In this document: piece by piece, positions 51,101 through 63,500 of the stretch
Layout of the letters: every line of letters begins with the position of its first letter
How positions within the stretch are numbered: position 1 is the stretch's first letter
Origin: Chrysoperla carnea
Taxonomy: Eukaryota; Arthropoda; Insecta; Neuroptera; Chrysopidae
DNA length: 64,000 nt
Assembly (NCBI RefSeq): GCF_905475395.1
Contig: NC_058338.1
Coordinates: 40,149,935-40,213,934 of the forward strand
Direction of reading: 5' to 3'
Notes under the pieces: model-generated
Told to the model about the DNA's origin: nothing
Databases searched by the model: none
What the model saw: the letters and a program-made list of their open reading frames with translations, nothing else
Translations under genes and position numbers: made by a program

Positions 51101-52444
51101 TGGTAAAAAATTAAGATTTAAATATCTAATGAATTCTTATTTTATTGTAGGCTTTATGTTCCTGCGGGACAAACCTGCTGTTGAGCATATCATGTATGAC
51201 GATTATTTAAACAAAACACGTGAGGATATTGACGAGGATAAGCGATGTACTTATGTATTAACCACATGGCCAATAGTCAAATTACCACGAGCATTTGGAT
51301 TTCGGAAAAATTTTGAATGGACTCCGTTATTTGATGCAGTGTAAGTTTAAATAATATATCATTTTGACAAATATAAGTTAAATACTCCCCATTCCTTAAA
51401 CGATACATCTTCAGTTCGACTACACGAAGAACCTGATGTTTTCAAAATAATGGCCCAAGCATAAGCATTTGGAATGGCATAGAAAGCATTTTTGCATCTC
51501 CTACCTATTCCCTAAATCAAGTTTAAAAAACCCGTTCTTTGGCGTTTTTGAGTTTGAATGCAGTGTTTACATTCACAAAATATAACAGATTAATGTAGTT
51601 TGTGGTATGGAAATAGAAAATATTTGTTCCAAACGAAAACAACATAATTGACACCACGAAAAAATGTAGATACAGTTTCATTTAGTCATTTTTACTGCCT
51701 TACTTTTATCTCTTAGTGTTTGTTCGTCTGTTTGTATGCTTGCCTGCCGAATAAACGATCGATTTTTAAACCTTTTCCAGTGATCCAATCCAGCTGAAAC
51801 TTTGCAGACAGGCTCGTGGCGACGATAAGATTTTTAAAAAATCATAATGATTCCTAATAAGTTCTTCCTTTTATTTCAAATAAAAAAACATATAAACCTT
51901 TACTTTGTAAAGAATAGTTTTTAATCCAAAATTTTCATGTTTTTTAAATTTTCCTTTCAGTTTAAAAAAATTGGTTGAATCAGGTATTGTTAAATATAAA
52001 TTACGTGACAATTTACCAAATACTGTGATATGTCCACAAGATTTAGGTGAAAAGGGTAAAAAACTACATAATTCAGATTTATTGAAAACATACGAAGTTG
52101 TGGGTGTTGGCTTTGCAATATCAATTGTTGTTTTTGTCGTCGAATTCTTGTTTCGAAGATGCATGTCACTTAAGTCAACATTCAAACTCAATTCATCATC
52201 GTTAATGGGTAACAGAGATTCTGTATTGAAATCAAAAGAGACGACTAACAAATTCTTCGTTCCGCCTCCACCATCGTATCATACACTGTTCCAACCGTAT
52301 TCGAACAGTAGTATGTATCCACCAGATGGTAAAAAGAAAATTATTAATGGTCGCGATTATTGGGTGATTAAGGCAACAAATGGTGATACACGTTTAATAC
52401 CTGTCCGAACACCTTCTGCACTTTTATTTCAATACACGCAATAA
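45136..52444 (+). CDS. Ir93a: Ionotropic receptor co-receptor Ir93a, ligand-binding and channel part
   Basis: Exons 45136-45215, 45884-46063, 47148-47490, 50495-50779, 51151-51340 and 51961-52444 join in frame to TAA, giving about 520 residues. Ir93a is a conserved arthropod IR co-receptor that works with Ir25a and tuning IRs in dendrites of thermo- and hygrosensory neurons. In order: S1 (YRGGGIAFTFLDLLSKKF, DVAAAFLPILPW), M1 (VWILIFISLVMVGPVIY), pore (CIWFVYGALLKQGSTLSPAS), M2/M3 (FATWWIFITILTAFYTANLT), S2 and the last membrane helix (VGFAISIVVFVVEFLF). A long cytoplasmic tail ends RDYWVIKATNG, DTRLIPVRTPSALLF, a highly Ir93a-like ending. Full Ir93a proteins are about 850-900 residues. The amino-terminal domain of roughly 350 residues was not found upstream, so the 5' end is incomplete in this annotation. 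The start given is an exon edge, not a start codon. Confidence 0.9.
45240..45560. repeat. Dispersed-repeat-like sequence in an Ir93a intron
   Basis: The phrases GAGACCTGAAACTTGGCGGG and GTTAAAAAGGGGGTAGAAGG are typical of high-copy insect intronic repeats. A related phrase (CAGCTGAAACTTTGCAGACA) is at 51789-51808 in a later intron of the same gene. No ends were defined. Confidence 0.4.
46284..46662. mobile_element. Foldback element with about 110-bp inverted arms
   Basis: Left arm 46284-46392 and right arm 46550-46662 are imperfect reverse complements from the outer ATGCTACAGGTA to the inner ACTGCCAGACACCTT, enclosing about 155 bases. The length, terminal symmetry and intronic location fit a foldback or MITE-type non-autonomous DNA element. 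No target duplication is clear. Confidence 0.8.
47981..48082 (-). repeat. Partial copy of the MITE at 52492-52708
   Basis: It shares GTCGTAAAAATACG, GCTAACTCGTTG, ATGTCTAGAAAA and TTTTTCAGCACATAAAAAAT with the element at 52.5 kb, where these internal blocks are in inverted order. It lies in an Ir93a intron. Confidence 0.7.
50047..50281. repeat. GC-rich tandem duplication in an Ir93a intron
   Basis: Units 50047-50178 and 50179-50281 share an identical 59-base block (GCGAGCGCACCGAGCTCCAC to GAAAGCCAGGCCAAAGG) and a near-identical block TATACAGGATTTTCATAAAG. The second unit lacks about 29 internal bases. The GC-rich block stands out sharply from the AT-rich surroundings. No long open frame exists in it. 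Confidence 0.9.
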
Positions 52445-52491
52445 TTTATTATGTAATAGTTTTAGATATAGATTTGTTAACTGTTTGACTT

Positions 52492-52708
52492 TAGTCGACA
52501 AGTTCCAATTGGTGAAATATAGAAATAATGGTCGTAAAAATACGAGTGATAGCTCGTTGCAATTTAACTTTTAAAATAACTTTTGCAATTTTTTATGTGC
52601 TGAAAAACGATTCTAGGTTATTTTCTAGACATCATTCCGATTCCAACGAGCTAACGTATTCTTCCAACCATTATTTCTATATTTCACCAATTTGAACTTG
52701 TTGACTAG
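52492..52708. mobile_element. MITE-like element with 67-bp terminal inverted repeats
   Basis: Arms 52492-52559 and 52643-52708 are reverse complements with few mismatches (outer AGTCGACAAGTTCCAATTGG, inner AGCTCGTTG), enclosing about 80 bases. It begins about 48 bases after the Ir93a stop codon, so it probably lies in the 3' UTR or just past it. Confidence 0.85.
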
Positions 52709-55700
52709 ACTATATATCAATTATTTGGTTATTTAATTAAGCTACGGTCACATATGTGGTAAACATCATATCACTTCGCAAAATGAATGCAATCCCCAGA
52801 GGCGGATTATTACACATGATTAAAAGGCCGCCTAGAAAGTCTGAATTTGGAGAGTAAGATATCAGTATAATACTGGTACAGGATAGATAAATATTTCAGG
52901 ACTGTGAAGTACTGGGTAAATACAATTTCGATTTAATATGACAAAATATGATCGTACCTAGCCGATATGAATGTACCTACTTATTAGATTTAGAGCAAGC
53001 CCACAAGCTCACACTTTGCAATATATATCTAACTGCATATATTAAGCATAATGCCGTTCTTTGCTTGGGTAATCAGTTGCTGTAACAATTGCTTTAACAA
53101 TTGCTTTAAAGGTAATTGTTTTCACCCTTGCTAAAATCAAAACAAATATAGTGCAAAATTACCTATGTACTTGTACCGTTAGAATTGTAACATATCTAAT
53201 TTCTGTACCTTATTCAGCAATTCTAATAAATTATTTAATCCAAAGCAGCATTACTGTTTTATTTTGTAAACCTTCGCTTAGAGCATCGAAATTGCTAGAA
53301 ATGCACCTGGAAATGTTATACGTATAGATTGAAATCCTGTATTATACATAATTTTCGTCTATTGTTATATTTTGTGATGCATGATTTTTGCCATATAACT
53401 GACCGCTTCAACAGACTAGCGTCAATTATAGTTCTCAAATTTCAACGCACTATATATAATTAAACCCTAAACATTCTGACAGTTCTAAGAAACATGGAAG
53501 TTAACATTTACTGTAATCTCTCATCTTTATAAAATTACACATTTAATAATAGATAATAACCTGATTTGATAACTTACACCTCAAGAGAAATACCAAAATT
53601 CGAATTTTTCTTCTAATCAAGTTATTAGATATTCATCAGAATTTCTTCATTTGTAGTTTATCGATAAGTACTTTGTCTCTGAGACAATCTCAAAGTTTAG
53701 AGTCGATCGGAATCAATTCATACAATCTAAACGAGCAATTCCACACGCAAAAGTTAAATGGTGGTGTTATTTCGCAGCAAAGAGATGTGGATTGTTGGCT
53801 TAGATCATATAGTTAGATAAATGATTGCCGTTTTTTTATAAAGATATTCTTATAAATAATTCTCATAAAATATAAAATGTGTACAATTAAAAAATTGATA
53901 TGAATTACTGTCAGTCTGTTTTGGAAAACTTTTCAATGTACTTACCATAACAAGTAACTTTTTTTTAAATATCTAAATATAAAATTAATTTTAAGAGTAA
54001 TTCATTAATTTTAATACAGCTGGGTACCTTATAACAATAAATTTTATAAAATTTTTAAATTTATAACATTAGTTAGTTATAGCGCTTGTTAAAAAAACAT
54101 TTTAATAGTTTGCGTCACTATTTGTTTGTGAATTTTTAAATAAGATAAAAAGTTGAGACAGTTGAAAGGTATGAATTATAAATTTGGCGTGTAGATCAAA
54201 AATTTTTATATACGCAAGAAAAAAAGGTTTTTTTGGAAAAATCTACCATTTTCGGAGCTTTTTCGATGTTTTTTTGCAATTAACTTCAGAATTCGGTCTC
54301 AAGTTCTGGAACGTACAATTTCTTTACAACTTACTGAATTATTATTTTCCTTCGCGACTGAAGTATTCATTCTTCGCATTAAAACGTGAAAAATTGTTGA
54401 TTTTGCAAATAAAAATTTTTTTATACAAGTCAAAAAAAGGTTGCATTGCTGCGCTTTCACTTTATAAAATCAGCTATATTTCCTATAATTTTTATGGAGT
54501 ATTAGCGGAGGAAACAAGGTTGCAAATTAATTCAACGTGAATTGTTTTCTTGTGTAACACATATCTTTGTTTGTCTCTACCCCAATCGAAAACTGATATT
54601 AAATTGTTCAGAAATTGTTGTTGATACCTACATTAAATGTGTGTGATTCAATAATGTCATCAATTATTAAATAAAAAGAAAATAACTTTACCTAATTTTT
54701 ATATTTTTAGACAGAAATTGATTATAATTTTATATTTGTTCATATGGTAGCTTAAATAACTGAGCGCTTACCTCAGCTAAAAGTTCAGTAAAAGTATCCA
54801 TTTATTTACGAAAAAGAACAGAGAGACAACAGTTATTTATAATTGATTCAAATAGTATCTATTATACACACAAAATTATAACAATGTTGCAATTCTTTTA
54901 TCTTGATAGCAAGCCCAAATTATCATAACAGAGGCAGAATAGGTGCCGAGAGCGCCCCAAACCGGCACCGCATCGGCGCCTTCCTATAGAGGCTATATAC
55001 TATAAATTTTAAGGTCGTACATTCATGAAACTTGTTACTTTCATGAAAATTTTATTTAATGAATCTTTTATATTGTGTAAGTGTTGAGGCATACTTAGTA
55101 CTTACACAAATCATTTTATGTTAATAAACTTTCACACGCATTCCTTTGTAGCCTTTCGTCCATAGACACGTGTCTGACTTGCCTTAGCGATAATTCGTCT
55201 CTGGAATACATATCTTCGCTACAAGTTATTTAGAAGGAAGCATCACTCCTGTTTAAAATTATAATCAAATAATGTTCCAGAATGTGACAATTTCACTGAA
55301 ATATTTAGCATATGTTTAAAAGTATAAGAAACAAAGCGTTCGGAAAACTTTGCTTTAGGTATTTTATGAAGACGTAGATATTATTATTAAAATCAAATTT
55401 ATTTATTTTTCTTACATCAAATGAAATAAATTATATTTTCAATAATCAATATTTTTGTATCAATTAGAGATAAAATATTATAAAATTTTAGTATATATTT
55501 TTTGGACGTATTGTATGCACAGTTAGTCTTAGTCTCATATAATTATTATTATATGCATATATTTTTAGCTGAATTTGTAGGCTTGTAGTTTGAATAAATA
55601 AATAAAATTTTAATTAGAATTATTTTTTATTTAATGACATAGTTTAAATAAGAATCGTCCAGTCATATTTTCGCGTCTCTTAAATATTGCGCGAGATACG

Positions 55701-56160
55701 TATAAGCTCTCAAAGTCGAAAGAAGTACGACCGCTTTCCTCTAATTATTAGATACAACTTTTATCTAACTTGCAATGTATGTTCGGGTGGAATGTTGTAA
55801 TTCAATTTTGAAGAAGATATCTTCAACCGATAGGGCTAAAATTTTGTAGGGATTAGTTTGAATGACAATGCATTTTGAATGTAAGCATGATCTGATTCGC
55901 CCACCGCTTCCACCAAATTTGATATACATGCATTTTTTAGTTTTAAATTATAAATAAAAAATACTTTTTAAAGGACAAGCTTTTCTTGTACTAAAAAGTA
56001 GCACTCATTCATGTCTAAGGAAAACTTGAAAAATAATTTTAGAGCTTACTTTTCGTAGTTTCTTTCGAGAAAAATCATTTAAAACATTTAATTAGAGAGC
56101 CTAGTCTGATTTTCAACAGTCTGAAATAATCTATATATAGAAGAATTCAAGCTGACTGAT
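52709..56160. other. Intergenic region between Ir93a and the satellite
   Basis: An AATAAA-like signal for Ir93a is near 53224. A 118-codon frame at 54184-54540 starts with a non-ATG codon and shows no family features. No gene or RNA is supported. Confidence 0.45.
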
Positions 56161-56224
56161 CGATCAACGCACAGCTCAAACCGCCGGGTCTAGAAGCCTG
56201 AAATTATAATAAGTTACAATGCAA

Positions 56225-57042
56225 TCTCAAGAACTATTCGACCAGTCGTCAAATGCACCCGATTTTTGTACTTTTTTGGCAAAATTACCTTATACACTGA
56301 GTTTTTTCGAAATTGGAGATAACAAAAATTTCTCGATTTTTTTGCATTTTTTAAGGGGTACCTCTTTGATAAAATCGGGAAAATCGAAAAAAAAATTTTT
56401 GTTTTGGAATTTGATGACACTAGGTGGATTGGGTAATTTTGACCCAAAAAGTATAAAAATCAGGTTAATTTAATGATTGGATGCAGAGTTTCTGACATAT
56501 CGCAATATTTGGATCGATTTTAGTCCGTATCTCAAAAACTATTCGACCAGTCGTCAAATGCATCCGATTTTTGTACCTTTTGGGTCAAAATTACCTTATA
56601 TACTGAGTTTTATCGAAATTGGAGATAACAAAAAATTCTCGATTTTTTTGCATTTTTTTAAGGGGTACCCCTTTGATAAAATCGAGAAAATCGAAAAAAA
56701 AAAATTTTGTTTTGGAATTTGATGAAACTCGGTGGATGGGGTAATTTTGATCCAAAAAGTATAAAAATCAGGTTAATTTAATGATTGGATGCAGAGTTTC
56801 TGACATATCGCAATATTTGGATCGATTTTAGTCCGTATCTTAAAAACTATTCGTCCAGTCGTCAAATGCTTCCGATTTTTGTACTTTTTGGGTCAAAATT
56901 ACCTTATATACTGAGTTTTATCGAAATTGGAGATAACAAAAATTTCTCGATTTTTTTTGCATTTTTTAAGGGGTACCTGTTTGATAAAATCGAAAAAAAA
57001 AAATTTGTTTTGGAATTTGATGAAAATCGGTGGATGGGGTAA
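56225..57042. repeat. Satellite-like tandem repeat, 305-308 bp unit, about 2.7 copies
   Basis: Units start at 56225, 56530 and 56838 with TCTCAAGAACTATTCGACCA or close variants. All share GTCGTCAAATGC, GAAATTGGAGATAACAAAAA, TTTTTTAAGGGGTACC and TTGGAATTTGATGA. The last unit is truncated at about 57042. Parallel open frames in each unit, with shared starts such as MDAEFLTYRNIWIDF, are a product of the repetition. Confidence 0.95.
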
Positions 57043-57831
57043 CATAGAATTGGGTATTGTGTGTTGGGTAGTCACGAGCAATCACATAACGACGAACAAA
57101 CTAACAATGTAAAATCCTATAGTTAAAAGGTAATGGTTTTTTAGTTTTTAAAACATTTATATCATTTTATGATTTGTCGCCAATATGTTAACAATGTTGG
57201 AGACGGGGAGAACTGGGAGACCCTTACGGTCTGGTTGTTTTATGTGGCTGAAAAAATAACTTTCATTGGCTTAATTCTAGGGTTTAAACTTCTTCGCTAC
57301 ATCTACGGTTTCCATATAAAAATGGATATATTTCTAATTTCTAAATAAATAAAGTGAACGATAAAATAAAAATAAAGTACCTAAATAAAGTAAAAAAATA
57401 AAGCATGAAGAAAGAAATAATATATTGTTCATGGAATAAAAGGTGTTTAGTAAAGACTTGAACCAATATCTCTAAGTTTCATATTTAACTAACAGATAGC
57501 ACAAAATTTTGAAGTAATAAGTGAAAGTATTTATGTCATGCGCCATCGAACATAAGAATGGAGACATTCAGCAGGTGCACTCTAGAATAAAAATATGAAG
57601 TAATAAAGAAAATACTAATTGAAGTGGTATTAATAAAAAGTCATACCAAAAATAATTAAAATTTCTCGAATCATTCATTGTGACGAACGTTGGCTGATAC
57701 TATGTAGTAAACAAATAAATTATATGGGATTATTAAAGCAAAATATGTACTCACCGTGTTGTCATTGTAAAAGTATTATAGAATTAATCTAATTTTGAAC
57801 ATTACGGAAGAAACCCTTTAATTGTCTAACA

Positions 57832-60519
57832 ATGTCTATAACAATACATCAACTCATATCAGATGCAAAAGAATTAGCAAATCGTTTAAAGGAACGTGAA
57901 ATGACTGCAGATACATTGTTAAATGAAACACAGTCGATCAATAAAAAGATTGATGAAATCCGTCAATATCAAGAGGAAGTTGATGTGTTAAATGAAGTAG
58001 CTCGTCATAGACCACATTCACAATTAATTGCCAGTATGCAACAAGATAATCGAAATTTTCGTGAAATACAACAAGAAAATCGTGAGTTACGAGCTGCTTT
58101 GGAAGATCACCAGGCTGTTCTAGAACATATCATGTCAAAATATAGACAACATACAGCGTCATTAGTTAGAAATACACAAAAAGATTATTTACCAATGCAT
58201 TTTAATCAAGATTCAGAGGTAAGATGTAGTTTTTTAAGATTAATGTCTCCTCGAATAATGCTTTGCTTCAGATGAAAGTTTACAATTTAAAAAAATGTTT
58301 GTACAAGAATGTTCGTTTCTTTTTCTAGATTATAAGAAAACAAAGTGAAAAAATATCTGAAATGGCTGCTGTTATGAGAGCAGCATCTTGTTGTGAGGAT
58401 TCGCATATAATTAACATGGAAGAAACACTTCAACGGTTAATAACAGAAAATAAGGTAAATTTTTTAAAGCTCATTTCGCCTAAAAATCCACCGCCAAAGC
58501 GTGGGCGACAAAACATAAATTCTTATACAAAAACAATGAAACAGCAAATTTCTTTCAAAATAATGTTGGTATTGTAATTGTTAACATTAAAAAAATTCGA
58601 AGCCTTTTTTGAGCTATAATAATCTTAAATGTTCGATTTTAATACAAATTCAACGTGAAATTGTATTATCCTGGAAATTCCAGAAGAACTATCGTATATC
58701 TGAATTCTTAAAATGTTAAATTGTCAATGTCATTGAAAAATGAATAAATGATTAAGTAACTGCTGACCTTCCGCTAATATACAGATTACATAATTGATGT
58801 TTTTTGATAATCAATACTCTTGAATTAATTATATTGAAAAATTCAAACTTTGTAATCTAACAGAAAATTATTGCATCACTCCGAAAATCGAAACTAAAAA
58901 TTTTATCTCCTCAAATTTTAAAATGTCTACAACACTTTTATTAAGGACGTACATATATACAAGTTTAAATGATTTAAGAAAGAGTAAATATACTGTCATT
59001 GAATTAATTTTGTTTAATTTTAAGCTTAACAAGTGAAAACAAACAATTGACTGAGTTAGTTGTTGAAATACCATGTATAGACAGTGTTGATTACTCTGTC
59101 TCATTACACACGTACATGTCATACATATATAACTAATATAGCCATTACATACTATACAATTTGCGTTTCAAACAAAAGTTGTTTGTTTTTTTATAAGAAA
59201 CATTTTTTACATTTAAACTTTTGTTCTATCTCTAACGGTTTACAAGATAGGTCCTACGAACCCAAGACCCAATTGACCTATGTTGCTCATTTACGAACTT
59301 GACCTCACTTTTTACGTCCTCAGCACGCTATTCAAATTTCAGCTTGATATCTCTTTTCGTTTTTGAGTAATCGTGATGACAGACGTACAGACGACAGACA
59401 GACAGACAACCGGAAATGGACTAATTAGGTAAATCTCTAAACACCTATACCAAAATTTGTTTCGTAGCATCAATATTTTTTAGCGTTACAAACTTGGGAC
59501 TAAACTTAATATACTATGTATATTTCATATATACAGGGTATAAAAAGTAACAAAAAGCAGGGTTATACATGGGATTAAATGGAACTGTATCTTGAAACTT
59601 TTACTAGTTAATAATATTTATACTTTTGAACAGAATTTCATAAAATTTTACAATTTTCTACTAATGTAAAATTATTTAAAATTTACATGCTATTTCTCTA
59701 TGAACTCTAGAAGTAAAACATGGTTGTAAATGAACGTCCTTAACAAGTGTTGCGTGTAGAAACCGAAAAATTTACTCATTTTGAAAAATACTGCATTACT
59801 AAGATCTGTGTTTCTAGTAAATTTATTAGATGTAAAAAGCGGTTACAATTGGCAATAATTCCCAGTTATTTGTTACAAGCAAAGCATTCCTTATTTCCTT
59901 ATGTAATTGTTAAAGGAAAAAGTATTCATATTCCTTTTCAAAAGATAATAAATATTTGCCTGCTGTGACTGATCTATTATGTCGCTATTAAAAAATAAAT
60001 CTGTGTCCGTGAATACCTGTTCGAAAATAATTAGTTTAAAAAAATTTCATATTAAAAAAAGTAAAAAATAATTTTAAAAAAATTATTGTTTTTTAAGTTT
60101 TGTAGCGAACTTAAACCCGAACGTGTGAGTATGGCATTTAGCTTGCTCCGAGTTGTTTTTAATAGACTATCGTAATTTATCTGACAAGTTCGATTAAACG
60201 TTCTGCGATTATGTCCCGATAATCAGGGCCCAACCAATTTGCATATTATAACTACGAAAATCGCTCTATTAAAAATCGCCGTAACAAATTACTGAAAATT
60301 TGGTGTCAGATCATATCTTCAAGTGAAATTACCAAATTAAGAATATTATAAATACAATTACTTTATAACAATTTAATAATTTTTCAGGGTTTACGTGAAA
60401 TGTTGGAAATTTCATGCAAGTATGGTTCATGCAATATTGATAAATTATATAAAAAAGAAGATAAGGATAGTCAAACTGATTTAACAATTGAGACGGATTC
60501 GAATAAAAAAGATCAATGA
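57832..60519 (+). CDS. Fgop2: FGFR1OP2/SIKE-family coiled-coil protein, 214 aa
   Basis: Exons 57832-58218, 58329-58454 and 60388-60519, all phase 0, give 214 residues, the family's normal length. FGFR1OP2/SIKE proteins (Fgop2 in Drosophila) are coiled-coil subunits of the STRIPAK phosphatase-kinase complex, which tunes Hippo, JNK and cytoskeletal signalling. Diagnostic stretches are ITIHQLISDAKELANRLKER at the N-terminus, RHRPHSQLIASMQQDNR, ELRAALEDHQAVLEHIMSKY, the block EKISEMAAVMRAAS in exon 2, and ITENK followed by GLREMLEIS across the last splice. The body is heptad-rich and lacks membrane segments. The start is the ATG that aligns with the family N-terminus. The second intron (1.9 kb) contains repeat R1 copy B. 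AATAAA lies at 60644-60649. Confidence 0.95.
59022..59546 (+). repeat. Interspersed repeat R1, copy B
   Basis: A near full-length match to 5258-5816 in the same orientation, inside Fgop2 intron 2. It begins AACAAGTGAAAACAAACAAT and ends CAGGGTATAAAAA, lacking about 45 bases present in copy A near 5412-5455. The shared ends define the element limits. Confidence 0.75.
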
Positions 60520-63500
60520 ATTTAAAATATATCATCTTCTTAAACTAAGGAATTCTTGTCTGTTTTATTATTATCTAAAACATACAATGAATTATCAACA
60601 CTGTACTGCTGTGCCTAAGCTAATTTAATTTATTTACTCGTTGAATAAATGTCATGTCGTTCGTCTTATATAAAATAATTGCATGCAGAACTGATTTACA
60701 ATCTGCAGTAATTTAAAAAATATTTCTGAACTTTCTTATAAACTTTTAAAAAATTAATTTTTTATTTCTTTTATAAAGTAGATAAAAATTTTTGGTTCTA
60801 ACGCAACTTATGAAATTTAACTTTATAGATTCTAAAGTCATAAAGAGATATTTTTAGAAAATTTCTTTTTATTTTTTAACTAGTAAATCTTTTTCTTTTA
60901 ATATAAAAATCTTCGAACATGCTGGTAGTTGCTTTTCAAAAATTACACTCTTTAATTATTTGAAAGAAATGGAACAAATTCGCATATTTTTGTATAGATT
61001 GGAATAAAGAACTCGGTTCTAAAATAAGCGTAATTTTAGGATTAATCACATTTGATAAAATTTTAATTTTTTTAATGGGATACTAAAATATATTAAATTT
61101 AAGTACCTTCTATTTTTATATTTTATGCTCTGCAATGAATAGAAGCTAGTGATGATAGTCAGTCTTTAATTTGAAAATCTGAACAATAACATCCAGTCCA
61201 AGCTCCTATGACAGTAGCGAATGCAAAACAAAACATAAAACCAAAGAGAAGAAAGTGTTAGCATAGTTGGAGGTTTACGACCCTTTAATTTCTAATTTTT
61301 GAAAAAAAATTAATCGACGTTATAAAAACATCAATATTATATATACATATTTATGGAATACAACGTTTAATATTCGAAAAAAATAGCTTGTCACAGACAA
61401 AATGAATTTTGTCAGAGCAGAATAAATACTTAAGAAGCCTGCTTTGAAACACCTTTTTCTGAAGATCAGTTTTTTTTTAAACTTGACGATACTTGAGAGT
61501 GAGTTGAAGAGATGGTTTTATTATGTTGGTTAATATTTTTGTTTGTTTTTTCTTTTTAAATTTTGAAAAAATAGCATTTAACTTGTATTCATTAGTATGG
61601 CGTATTTGTAACTGCTGTCTGCTATGGGAGTTTAACGTATTAGAGTTTTTAAATTAACAATTTTTTGCAATGTTTACCAGTGTGAATGAAAATATAAGTG
61701 ATATAATGTCGTCACAAAAGAGACTGTGAATACACCATAAAGGTAATTTATCAATATTTTGAAAAATTTCATGATTTTGATATGAAAAAAACAAAGTTCG
61801 ACAATTTTTAAATCAAATTCATTATTTTATTTCCATAATTTAAATCAAAATAGTACAGGCGATACATGAATTTATACTGCACTTTTTTTAGCAAAAATTA
61901 TTTCTCCGTGAATTACAAAATTCTATTAAGTAGAGAAAAATTCCAAGGAAGGTAGTTTTTGGACACTAAAAATCGAGAAAAGCCTACAAATACCGGTCGA
62001 TCCCAGATTCTTCTAGAGTAACCAAACTTAGCTTATTTTTTGTTAATTTTTAGGGTAGATAATTATATAAAATCATTTTAAAATACACCTTGTATCTAAA
62101 ATACTAGTCTATGCTATTTTTGTGGGTTAATAATCCTTTATGTGAGATTCCAATTCAGTTTTCTGAACCTAATTTATTGAAAAATTGCCACAACACTCTA
62201 AACAATTTTGTCATCTTTAAAATATTTTTAATTAAATTGAACTCAACAAATCTTTCTAAAAATGTATAAAAAAGGATAGTTTGTGTGTAAAGAGTGCAGT
62301 ATAACAAATTTATCGCGTACGTCTACTGAAGATAAATCTAAAATTTTAATCAAAATATTCCAAACTGTTTTGCTCATAAATGATAAATTTTGTAAACAAG
62401 TATAAATCGATCCAATTTGATCGACTGGATTATTTTTTCATTAATCGTATTGTAATTATTAAATTCAATTTGACCGTAGGTAATTTTAATATACAGTTAT
62501 ATAGTTTTTGATTGTATTATTATTATTGAAACCGTACTAGTAATCGCCAAGTCCACATAACGGTTACTTTTTTTTTGTTATTTTTGTACATAATTAAAAC
62601 AGAATATTAATATTAATTTTTCTTTAAACATGTTTATAGAGTGTCAATAAAATAAGTTGAAATGAGCGGTTCATTGACATTCTGTATATTTGTCATATGT
62701 TTTTCTAATTTAACATGGTTCGGTTGAATTAATTAAATTAATTTATAAAAAGAAAAAAAAAACTTTTCCATGTGGTACAAATTTTTCTGTTACATTTTAT
62801 TTTAAAAATATTTTATTTGTTGTCATTTGTATAAACGTTAATAAAAAAATTATTAAATGTAATTTTAATTATTTTGTCTCTTTATGAAAATTATATCAAA
62901 AGTATAATCATACATTCCCAAATTTTAGAATAAGTAAATGCCCTTAAAAATTTTCAGTGACAAATCATCTACAGAACATACTGATGAAGAATTCAGGAAC
63001 ACTTTTTGATCAACAATTAATGAGAAAAAACTAGCCACAATAGTCTAATTAAGTCGGAAATGATGCTCCTTACTCCACTATTAAAAACTGAGCATGTAAT
63101 ATAATTTCCCTAACAATCCAGCCCCCCCCCCCAGGTGCTAAGTTTTTCGTGACAAATTTAAACATGGCTATTTTATCTTTTGAAACGCTAACAAAATAGT
63201 AAATCAATAATGGCGAAGTCCCACCAAAACGACAGAGCTTTCCAATGAGCCGTATCGAAATATGATTGGAAAATTTGTGGTTTAATTGTAATTTAATAGA
63301 TTTAATTGGGCAGATCTGTCACTAACGTGGATCCGTTGCATTGGTTGAATTTAATATTAGAATATAAGCGTAATACTTGATTCACACTGATATCAGAATC
63401 GTAATACCGCGGTTAATACCGCAATGCACATTCTATGGGATGGCAATAAAGGCTTATTTGCCTTTAAATATTTTATTTCATCGAAGAAATCAATCCCGTC

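Noticed and set aside
51871-52251. 126-codon minus-strand frame
   Set aside because: It is antisense to the last Ir93a exon.
54184-54540. 118-codon plus-strand open frame
   Set aside because: It starts at a non-ATG codon, is dominated by Phe, Tyr, Lys and Leu as expected from AT-rich chance translation, and has no motif or splice partner.
56214-57112. Several overlapping open frames with near-identical peptides
   Set aside because: They arise from the three units of the satellite-like repeat and have no independent coding evidence.
59747-59968. 73-codon frame in Fgop2 intron 2 that looks fairly balanced
   Set aside because: There is no ATG start, no recognisable family and no splice context; Fgop2 exons on both sides join perfectly without it.
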